NCBI GenBank assembly: GCA_023264315.1
Contig: JALQST010000018.1
Span: 1-19,428, forward strand
Direction of reading: 5' to 3'
Origin: Nodosilinea sp. BSH.14
GTDB lineage: Bacteria; Cyanobacteriota; Cyanobacteriia; Phormidesmidales; Phormidesmidaceae
DNA length: 19,428 nucleotides
The position numbers were made by a program, and so were the translations under genes. The notes under the pieces were generated by a model, which made no database searches, was not told the origin of the DNA, and was given only the letters and a program-made list of their open reading frames with translations. The first letter of the stretch is position 1; each line of letters starts with the position of its first letter. Below, piece by piece: positions 7,550 through 13,775 of this stretch.

Positions 7550-8731
7550 ATGAACCGCCTAGATCTAGACCGCACAGACTTCGACGCCGCCCAGGGTGAC
7601 GGGGAGGACAACTTTGAATCCGACGCTGCCGCCCTGCTGAAAAATCGGCGCACTACAGATTTAGTGCGTCTGTATCTACAGGAAATTGGTCGAGTCAAGC
7701 TGCTGGCCAAGGATGAAGAGGTGTCTGAAGCCCAGTGCGTCCAAAGCTATATGCAACTCCTGGTCGCCCTGGAACAGGCGGCTACGGCAGAGGAGGGCAT
7801 TCTTCGCACCTACCACACCCTGCTGCAAACCCGAGATCGGCTGTCCTCCCAGTTGGGCTATCGGCCCTCCCTAGAGCGCTGGGCCACCGAGGCCCAAGTC
7901 CCCATTACGGACCTAAAACCCACCCTATCGGCGGGCAAGCGAGCCTGGGCCAACCTCAGCGACCTGACCGTGCCCGACCTGGAGCAGGTGATTACCGAAG
8001 GCATCCGCGCCAAGGAACACATGATTAAGGCCAACCTGCGCCTGGTGGTTTCCGTGGCCAAAAAGTACCAAAACCGGGGTCTAGAACTGCTGGATTTAAT
8101 TCAAGAAGGCACTCTCGGCCTAGAGCGGGCGGTGGAAAAGTTTGACCCCATCAAGGGCTACCGCTTCAGCACCTATGCCTACTGGTGGATCCGCCAGGGT
8201 ATCACCCGCGCCATTGCCACCCAAAGCCGCACCATTCGCTTACCGGTTCACATCACGGAAAAGCTGAACAAAATTAAAAAGGCCCAGCGCAAACTGGCCC
8301 AGGAAAATGGCCGCACCCCCACCGTGGATGACATTGCCAAGGAACTCGATATGACCGCGCCCCAGGTGCGGGAGGTGCTGCTGCGGGTGCCGCGTTCGGT
8401 GTCCCTCGAAACCAAGGTGGGCAAGGATCGCGATACTGAACTGGGCGATCTGCTGGAAACCGAGGGGCTCTCCCCGGAGGATCTCCTGATTCGCGAGTCC
8501 CTGCGTCGTGACCTGCAACAACTCATGGCCGACCTCACTACCCGCGAGCAGGATGTGATCTCCATGCGCTTTGGCCTCACCGATGGCACCCCCTACTCCC
8601 TGGCGGAAATTGGCCGCGCCCTAGAACTCTCGCGGGAACGGGTTCGCCAAATTGAATCCAAAGCCCTGCAAAAGCTCCGCCAACCCAAGCGCCGCAACCG
8701 CATTCGCGACTACCTCGAAACCCTCGGTTAA
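7550..8731 (+). CDS. sigC: Group 2 RNA polymerase sigma factor, SigC type
   Basis: A 393-aa sigma-70 family factor. Region 1.2 is TDLVRLYLQEIGRVKLL (36-52). A spacer of about 100 residues follows before region 2 (HMIKANLRLVVSVAKKYQNR, then the region 2.3-2.4 WWIRQGITRAIATQSRTIRL to about 231). Region 3 is about 233-310, and region 4.2 has the helix-turn-helix SLAEIGRALELSRERVRQIE (350-369). The long insert between 1.2 and 2.1 and the total length fit cyanobacterial SigC rather than the shorter SigB, SigD or SigE. Region 1.1 is lacking, as expected for group 2. In cyanobacteria SigC has been linked to stationary-phase, nitrogen and heat acclimation. I chose the ATG at 7550 since the upstream extension to 7382 reads through the inverted repeat and resembles no sigma N-terminus. 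It converges with ycf46, 18 bp between stops. Confidence 0.88.
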   Translation: MNRLDLDRTDFDAAQGDGEDNFESDAAALLKNRRTTDLVRLYLQEIGRVKLLAKDEEVSEAQCVQSYMQLLVALEQAATAEEGILRTYHTLLQTRDRLSSQLGYRPSLERWATEAQVPITDLKPTLSAGKRAWANLSDLTVPDLEQVITEGIRAKEHMIKANLRLVVSVAKKYQNRGLELLDLIQEGTLGLERAVEKFDPIKGYRFSTYAYWWIRQGITRAIATQSRTIRLPVHITEKLNKIKKAQRKLAQENGRTPTVDDIAKELDMTAPQVREVLLRVPRSVSLETKVGKDRDTELGDLLETEGLSPEDLLIRESLRRDLQQLMADLTTREQDVISMRFGLTDGTPYSLAEIGRALELSRERVRQIESKALQKLRQPKRRNRIRDYLETLG

Positions 8732-8749
8732 TCTCGCCGCTTGACGCTG

Positions 8750-10282
8750 CTACCGAGCGGAGACAAAGCGTTCCTTGGCCAAGGAACGCAGGCGGTTGAT
8801 GTCCTCCCGACGGGTCACGGACAGGGGCACGGTGCGCTTGATTTGCTCGACCACCAGGGCCGTATCGGCGGGTCGGTTTTCATAGAGGGCGCGGTAGTGG
8901 GCGGTGATGATCGCCTGTTCAATTTCCGCCCCACTGAAGCCATCGGTGACGGCCACCAGAGTCGGCAGATCGTAGGCATCAAGCCCCTGATTGCGGCGAC
9001 TGAGGTGAATTTTGAGAATGTTCTCCCGCTCGTGGGTATCGGGCAAATCCACAAAGAAAATTTCATCAAAGCGGCCCTTGCGCAACAGTTCCGGCGGAAT
9101 GGCCGAGAGATCGTTGGCCGTCGCCACCACAAAAATTTCCTGGGATTTTTCTTGCAGCCAGGTCAAAAAATAACCAAACAACCGCCGACTCAGCCCCCCA
9201 TCAGCGTCGCTGCTGCTTTGGCCCATGCTTTTTTCAATTTCGTCAATCCACAGAATGCAGGGGGCCATGGTTTCCGCCAGCATCACCGCCCGCCGAAAGT
9301 TTTTGTCCGATTCGCCTACATATTTGTCGTACAGCCGTCCGGCATCCAGCTTCAGCAGGGGCAAATTCCACTGATGGGCAATGGTTTTGGCCGCCAGGGA
9401 CTTGCCACAGCCTTGAATCCCCACAATTAAAATTCCCTTGGGGGCAGGCAGATTAAATTTGCGGGCCTGGGGCGTAAATCCTACACGGGCGTAGGCTAGC
9501 CAACGTTTTAATCCCTCAAAACCACCCAGTTCCGAGACATTGGTTTCCGAAGGAAAATAATCCAGCAGTCCCTCTTCATGGATCACCCGCGCCTTGCGAG
9601 CCAGGATTCGCTTCACGTCCTCGGCGTTCAGTTCGCCATCGTGGAGGGCGGCGTAGGAGACCACTTTGCGGGTTTGGCTCAGGGTCATGCCCTGGAGCGC
9701 CTTCACCAAGGCCGGGATGTCATCGGGAGCCAAATCCACGTTGACCTTACTGCCCAGCGTTCGGACGACCTTGGAGACCTCAGAGTAAAGCTCCTCCGGC
9801 TCCGGCAGCTTGATATCAAAGTACACCACATCCTGGGCCAGTTCCGGCGGCAACGCCACCCCGCTGCCGCTAATCACCAGGGTGGAGTGGTTGAGGGCAA
9901 ACTGCTGGGCCACCTCCCGAAACTGACGCGCCACCACGGCATCCTTCAGGTGGGGGGCGAAGTCCTTCAGCCAGAAAATCGCCCGAAAGCTCATGTCCTG
10001 GATGTGGCGCAGCATATCGATGGGTTCGGCGGTTTTGGGCAGGGCTTGTCCGCGCTTGCTGCCCGGTGGGGCATACTCGTTCTGCCAGCGGTTATCGGGG
10101 CTTTCAGGAGATCGCATCAAGCCCTGGGCAATGCTCCATTCAAAGATGGGCATTTGCATATCGGTGCAGGCTTTCTGCATCAGGGTTTGCACCCGTTCCT
10201 CCTCCACCGTTTCAATCACGATTACCGGATGGAAGGACACCACCAAGGTTTTGAAGTGCTGCACACTCTCTTTGAAGACCAT
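8750..10282 (-). CDS. ycf46: AAA family ATPase, Ycf46-like
   Basis: A 510-aa protein matching Ycf46, conserved in cyanobacteria and red-algal plastids. The N-terminal half (1-245) is family-specific, followed by a AAA ATPase domain (about 250-470): Walker A GIQGCGKS (288-295, Lys294), Walker B ILWIDEIE (343-350, Asp347/Glu348), sensor 1 Asn390 in VVATAND, arginine-finger region RKGRFDE (401-407) and sensor 2 GAEIEQ (451-456). It has no membrane segment. The molecular function is not settled; work on the Synechocystis homologue points to photosynthesis or inorganic carbon use. I start at 10282, where MVFKESVQHFK matches the family; the frame extends to 10366, but those residues are not family-like. 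It is divergent from ndhA across 236 bp, which may allow shared regulation. Confidence 0.9.
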   Translation of the reverse strand: MVFKESVQHFKTLVVSFHPVIVIETVEEERVQTLMQKACTDMQMPIFEWSIAQGLMRSPESPDNRWQNEYAPPGSKRGQALPKTAEPIDMLRHIQDMSFRAIFWLKDFAPHLKDAVVARQFREVAQQFALNHSTLVISGSGVALPPELAQDVVYFDIKLPEPEELYSEVSKVVRTLGSKVNVDLAPDDIPALVKALQGMTLSQTRKVVSYAALHDGELNAEDVKRILARKARVIHEEGLLDYFPSETNVSELGGFEGLKRWLAYARVGFTPQARKFNLPAPKGILIVGIQGCGKSLAAKTIAHQWNLPLLKLDAGRLYDKYVGESDKNFRRAVMLAETMAPCILWIDEIEKSMGQSSSDADGGLSRRLFGYFLTWLQEKSQEIFVVATANDLSAIPPELLRKGRFDEIFFVDLPDTHERENILKIHLSRRNQGLDAYDLPTLVAVTDGFSGAEIEQAIITAHYRALYENRPADTALVVEQIKRTVPLSVTRREDINRLRSLAKERFVSAR

Positions 10283-10518
10283 GGTCAGATCTCTGTAAGG
10301 GGGATTCACGCAGGCCTGACGGGGCCACCGCCGTCTACCCGCCAGCCCCATGTCAGACCCGCCCATCCTAAATGCCTATGGCCAAAATTGGAAAAAGTCA
10401 TCGGTTTAGGCGGGTCGGTTTACCAAGGAGAGCGGGTAAAATCTTTAGGAAATCATACCCAACTCAAGAGTTGACCGAGTTGGGTTATGGTGAAGGATGA
10501 CGCGGCAAAGGGCGAAAC
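10283..10518. promoter_or_regulatory. Divergent ycf46/ndhA regulatory spacer with ACCCGCC motif array
   Basis: The motif ACCCGCC occurs at 10337-10343 and 10357-10363, and inverted as GGCGGGT at 10409-10415 and AGCGGGT at 10431-10437. The inner pair is an 8-bp perfect inverted repeat (GACCCGCC/GGCGGGTC), and the outer pair is 7 bp (TACCCGC/GCGGGTA). The forward copies are 20 bp apart, about two helical turns. A possible -10 TAAAAT (10437-10442) overlaps the last copy, with no good -35. A separate 9-bp inverted repeat (ACCCAACTC/GAGTTGGGT, 10457-10485) follows in the ndhA leader. This looks like a regulator-binding region; the regulator is unknown. Confidence 0.45.
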
Positions 10519-11637
10519 ATGAACCAAGGAATTGACCTACAAGGCAGTTTTGTCAGGCTGCTGACGGAACTGGGGTTGCCCAGCGGAGCGGCCAAGGCGC
10601 TCTGGCTTCCGTTGCCCATGGTGGTGATTTTGATTGGGGCCACCGTCAGCATTTTTGTCACCGTGTGGCTAGAGCGGAAAATTTCCGCCGCCGCCCAACA
10701 GCGCATTGGCCCGGAATACGTGGGGCCGCTGGGCACCCTCCAGGCTGCCGCCGACGGTATCAAGCTTTTGTTTAAAGAAGACATCACCCCCGCCAAGGCC
10801 GACCCAATTCTGTTCACCCTCGGCCCCGCCATTGTGGTGATTCCGGTCTTTCTCTCCTACCTGATTGTGCCCTTTGGCCAAAATATGGTGATCACCGACA
10901 TTGGCGTCGGGATTTTCCTGTGGATTGCCCTCTCCAGCATTGCCCCCATTGGGCTGCTGATGGCGGGGTATTCCTCCAACAACAAATATTCTCTGCTGGG
11001 GGGGCTGCGGGCGGCGGCACAGTCCATCAGCTACGAAATCCCCATGGCCCTGGCGGTGCTGGCGGTGGTCTTGATGTCCAACAGCCTGAGTACCATTGAT
11101 ATCGTGAACCAGCAGTCGGGCTACGGCATCCTGGGCTGGAACGTGTGGCGACAGCCCGCCGGGTTCCTGATTTTCTGGATTGCGGCCTTGGCGGAATGCG
11201 AACGTCTCCCCTTTGACCTCCCAGAAGCCGAGGAAGAACTGGTGGCCGGATACCAAACCGAATACACCGGGATGAAGTTCGGCCTGTTCTACGTCGGCTC
11301 CTACGTTAACCTGGTGCTGTCGGCGCTGATTGTGTCCATCCTGTACCTGGGCGGCTGGGAGTTCCCGGTGTCTGTAAGCTGGATCGCCGACCTGATTGGC
11401 GTTAGCGAAACCACCCCCTGGTTCCAGGTGATCGCCGCCTCCCTGGGCATCATGATGACCCTGTTCAAAGCCTACGCCCTGGTGTTCCTGGCCATTCTGC
11501 TGCGCTGGACGGTGCCTCGGGTGCGGATTGACCAACTGCTGGATTTCGGCTGGAAGTTCCTGCTGCCCGTGTCCCTGGTGAACCTGCTGCTGACGGCGGG
11601 GCTAAAGCTGGCTTTCCCTGTAGCTTTTGGCGGCTAG
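10519..11637 (+). CDS. ndhA: NDH-1 subunit NdhA (NuoH/ND1 homologue)
   Basis: The 372-aa polytopic subunit of cyanobacterial NDH-1, in the thylakoid membrane at the junction between the membrane arm and the peripheral arm, where it helps form the plastoquinone-binding chamber. Family signatures are ERKISAAAQQRIGPEYVGPL (52-71), followed by GIKLLFKEDITP, and the loop PFDLPEAEEELVAGYQTEY (about 231-249) with its conserved acidic cluster. About eight hydrophobic segments are visible and the length is normal. The ATG at 10519 is preceded by AAAGGG at suitable spacing. It heads the ndhA-ndhI-ndhG-ndhE operon; ndhI begins 69 bp later. NDH-1 serves respiration, cyclic electron flow around photosystem I and CO2 uptake. 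Confidence 0.97.
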   Translation: MNQGIDLQGSFVRLLTELGLPSGAAKALWLPLPMVVILIGATVSIFVTVWLERKISAAAQQRIGPEYVGPLGTLQAAADGIKLLFKEDITPAKADPILFTLGPAIVVIPVFLSYLIVPFGQNMVITDIGVGIFLWIALSSIAPIGLLMAGYSSNNKYSLLGGLRAAAQSISYEIPMALAVLAVVLMSNSLSTIDIVNQQSGYGILGWNVWRQPAGFLIFWIAALAECERLPFDLPEAEEELVAGYQTEYTGMKFGLFYVGSYVNLVLSALIVSILYLGGWEFPVSVSWIADLIGVSETTPWFQVIAASLGIMMTLFKAYALVFLAILLRWTVPRVRIDQLLDFGWKFLLPVSLVNLLLTAGLKLAFPVAFGG

Positions 11638-11706
11638 ACCCTATCGTCTGCCTCAATTCATCCAACGCCCATTGCTCAAACCTGTTCAAACGCTGGAGGT
11701 TTTCCC

Positions 11707-12306
11707 ATGCTGGGGTTTCTCAAACAAGTTGGCGATTACGCAAAGGAAAGCTTTCAGGCCGCCAAATACATTGGCCAGGGGCTATCCGTCACCTTTGACC
11801 ACATGAGCCGTCGTCCGATTACGGTGCATTACCCCTATGAAAAGCTGATTCCCTCCGAACGCTTCCGGGGCCGCATCCACTTCGAGTTTGACAAGTGCAT
11901 CGCCTGCGAAGTCTGTGTGCGGGTGTGCCCCATCAACCTGCCCGTGGTGGATTGGGACTTTGACAAAACCACTAAGAAGAAAACCCTCAAGCACTACAGT
12001 ATCGACTTTGGGGTCTGCATTTTTTGCGGCAACTGCGTGGAATATTGCCCCACCAACTGCCTCTCCATGACCGAAGAATATGAAATGGCCACCTACGACC
12101 GACACGAACTCAACTACGACAATGTGGCCCTCGGTCGTCTGCCCTACAAGGTGACCCAAGACCCGATGGTGACGCCCCTGCGGGAACTGGCCTACCTGCC
12201 CAAGGGCGTGATGGAGCCCCACGATCTGCCTCCCAACTCCCGGCGGGCAGGCAAGCTGCCCCAGGAAATCCTGGAGGAATCCGCTGGGGCGGAGCCAAAA
12301 GCCTAG
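11707..12306 (+). CDS. ndhI: NDH-1 subunit NdhI, 2x[4Fe-4S] protein
   Basis: A 199-aa ferredoxin-like subunit of the NDH-1 peripheral arm (NuoI homologue) that passes electrons toward plastoquinone. It has two canonical 4Fe-4S motifs: C64-x2-C67-x2-C70-x3-C74P and C104-x2-C107-x2-C110-x3-C114P. The N-terminal helix (YAKESFQAAKYIGQGLSVTF) contacts the membrane arm. The C-terminal tail after residue 140 (RLPYKVTQDPMVTPLRELAY) is typical of cyanobacterial and plastid NdhI. A strong Shine-Dalgarno (GGAGGT, 11695-11700) supports the ATG at 11707. It sits between ndhA and ndhG in the usual order. Confidence 0.97.
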   Translation: MLGFLKQVGDYAKESFQAAKYIGQGLSVTFDHMSRRPITVHYPYEKLIPSERFRGRIHFEFDKCIACEVCVRVCPINLPVVDWDFDKTTKKKTLKHYSIDFGVCIFCGNCVEYCPTNCLSMTEEYEMATYDRHELNYDNVALGRLPYKVTQDPMVTPLRELAYLPKGVMEPHDLPPNSRRAGKLPQEILEESAGAEPKA

Positions 12307-12385
12307 GTGCCCTGGCCTTGCATATGATTGAATAGCGGGGAGGCTTGGGCCAACCCAATCGGTGTTTTCTAGGAGTACAAAACCT

Positions 12386-13000
12386 GTGACATTAGCGGAA
12401 GGGGTTCAACTGGTTGCCTTTGGCATCCTGGTGTTGATGATGGTGGGTAGTGCCCTTGGGGTGGTGCTGCTAGAAAATATTGTGTACTCGGCTTTCCTCC
12501 TGGGGGGCGTGTTTATCAGCATGGCGGGGATGTACATCCTGCTGAATGCGGGCTTTGTGGCGGCGGCTCAAATTTTGGTCTACGTCGGCGCGGTCAACGT
12601 GCTGATCCTGTTTGGGATCATGCTGGTGAACAAGCGCCAGCCCTTTGCTCCCGTCAGTCAAGCCTGGATTGGCAAGGTGGCCACTGGGGGCGTTTGCGCT
12701 GGATTATTTTCCCTGCTAACGGCCTCGGTGCTGAATACGCCCTGGGCCATTTCCAGCGAAACCCCCATTGGTGAACAGGCCATCGTCGAAATCGGCAAGC
12801 ACTTTTTTACCGACTACCTGCTGCCCTTTGAACTGGCTTCCGTGCTGCTGCTGATGGCCCTGATTGGTGCAATCGTCCTGGCCCGCCGCGAGTTCATCCC
12901 CGATACTGAACCGGGCGAACCCGAAACCGAAGCCCTGCAACTGCCCGAACGCCCCCGCGAACTGGTGTCTTCGACTCCGGTGGGGGATGGGGATCGGTAG
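12386..13000 (+). CDS. ndhG: NDH-1 subunit NdhG (NuoJ/ND6 homologue)
   Basis: A 204-aa membrane subunit of NDH-1 with about five transmembrane segments. The conserved third segment region contains AAAQILVYVGAVNVLILFGI, the pi-bulge helix of NuoJ-type subunits. The reading frame opens at a GTG at 12362, but I place the start at the GTG at 12386: it gives MTLAEGVQLVAFGIL, matching cyanobacterial NdhG, and has AGGAG at 12371-12375 at ideal spacing. The hydrophilic C-terminal tail (about 170-204) is rich in Glu/Pro and less conserved. It is 79 bp downstream of ndhI and 94 bp before ndhE. Confidence 0.95.
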   Translation: MTLAEGVQLVAFGILVLMMVGSALGVVLLENIVYSAFLLGGVFISMAGMYILLNAGFVAAAQILVYVGAVNVLILFGIMLVNKRQPFAPVSQAWIGKVATGGVCAGLFSLLTASVLNTPWAISSETPIGEQAIVEIGKHFFTDYLLPFELASVLLLMALIGAIVLARREFIPDTEPGEPETEALQLPERPRELVSSTPVGDGDR

Positions 13001-13015
13001 CATCCCTGCGGTTGG

Positions 13016-13042
13016 ATGGTGGGCGGTGCCCACCCTACGGAT
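13016..13042. repeat. REP-like hairpin between ndhG and ndhE
   Basis: A 7-bp stem GGTGGGC (13018-13024)/GCCCACC (13028-13034) with loop GGT is followed by CTACGG. In reverse it reads CCGTAGGGTGGGC, which resembles a dispersed palindromic repeat I recognise from many cyanobacterial genomes. It sits inside the ndh operon, where it could affect the stability of the processed message. Confidence 0.5.
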
Positions 13043-13094
13043 ACCCAAACTTTCTCGACTTCGGACTGTTGTGATTCTTCTTCTCCGTTGAGCT

Positions 13095-13400
13095 ATGCAA
13101 CTTGAGTATTTCCTTCTCACCGCTGCGGCCCTGTTTTGTATTGGGGTCTATGGCCTCGTCACCAGCCGTAACGTGATCCGCGTTTTGATGTCCATCGAAC
13201 TGATGCTGAATGCGGTGAACCTTAACCTGATGGCTTTTTCTAACTATTTGGATCCCGTCGGCATCAATGGCCAGGTCTTTGCGGTATTTGTGATTAGCAT
13301 TGCCGCCGCCGAAGCCGCCGTGGGCTTGGCCATTGTGCTGTCCATCTACCGCAACCGCGACACCGTAGACATGGAGCAGTTTAATCTGCTGAAGTGGTAG
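13095..13400 (+). CDS. ndhE: NDH-1 subunit NdhE (NuoK/ND4L homologue)
   Basis: A 101-aa membrane subunit with three transmembrane helices, part of the proton-translocating path. The two conserved membrane glutamates are visible: E35 in VLMSIELMLNAVNL and E73 in AAAEAAVGLAIVL, matching the essential pair in NuoK. The length is normal. The start ATG at 13095 has only a weak GAG upstream. It is the last gene of ndhA-I-G-E; a hairpin with an 11-bp stem follows 24 bp after the stop. Its 3' end is partly duplicated just downstream. Confidence 0.97.
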   Translation: MQLEYFLLTAAALFCIGVYGLVTSRNVIRVLMSIELMLNAVNLNLMAFSNYLDPVGINGQVFAVFVISIAAAEAAVGLAIVLSIYRNRDTVDMEQFNLLKW

Positions 13401-13425
13401 ACCACCGACTGAAGTAGTAGACCAC
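13389..13425 (+). repeat. Duplicated 3' end of ndhE
   Basis: CTGAAGTGGTAGACCAC (13389-13405) is repeated as CTGAAGTAGTAGACCAC (13409-13425), one mismatch in 17 and a 20-bp period. The first copy contains the ndhE stop codon, so the duplication does not change the protein. Confidence 0.75.
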
Positions 13426-13459
13426 AGCCCCCAGGGTTCTTAAAGGAGCCTGGGGGCTG
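13425..13459 (+). terminator. Hairpin terminator after ndhE
   Basis: An 11-bp perfect stem (CAGCCCCCAGG 13425-13435, CCTGGGGGCTG 13449-13459) has a 13-nt loop GTTCTTAAAGGAG. There is no T-run after it, so termination may be factor-assisted or the hairpin may stabilise the 3' end. Its core CCCAGGGTTCTT is shared with two later hairpins at 16463 and 17128. Confidence 0.6.
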
Positions 13460-13775
13460 ATCGTTAAGCTACCGTTGAAACCCTAGCGGGGGGCTCTCGT
13501 GCCTTCCTTATCAATGCGCTGGTAGGTGTGGCCTCCGAACGGGGGTAGATCCCAAGGGCTAATCGTTGGGGTTGGTGCGGCCAATGCCCAAAAGGCCAAT
13601 AATGCCCTGAAAAAAAGATAATGAATTACGGGAATCCGGCTATCTGTCGCTACGCTGAGAGGATATAAGGCTGTTTGTGCCTGGGTGTTCATGGGGAAGC
13701 CTGTACCCAAGCATGACCAATGTCGTTCGATGGTCACAATCACGATCCAGGCTCAGCATTGATTAGACAGTAGAC
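13460..13775. other. Intergenic left edge of the accessory segment
   Basis: 316 bp without a gene I can support. A minus-strand frame (13483-13743, 86 codons) is open but has no recognisable similarity and no ribosome binding site. No transposase remnant, tRNA or clear target-site duplication is visible. The promoter of the following gene must be here, but only a TATAAG-like box near 13665 without a -35 was found. Confidence 0.5.

Noticed and set aside
9578..10474. 298-codon plus-strand frame opposite ycf46
   Set aside because: Antisense shadow of a complete AAA ATPase; no domains, His/Gly-rich.
10471..10491. TTGACC followed by TATGGT as an ndhA promoter
   Set aside because: The spacing is only 9 bp, too short for a sigma-70 promoter.
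13483..13743. 86-codon minus-strand frame in the ndhE-fusion gene spacer
   Set aside because: Codon use is plausible near its end, but there is no recognised similarity, no ribosome binding site and a scrambled N-terminal half. It could be a remnant, but the evidence is too thin.
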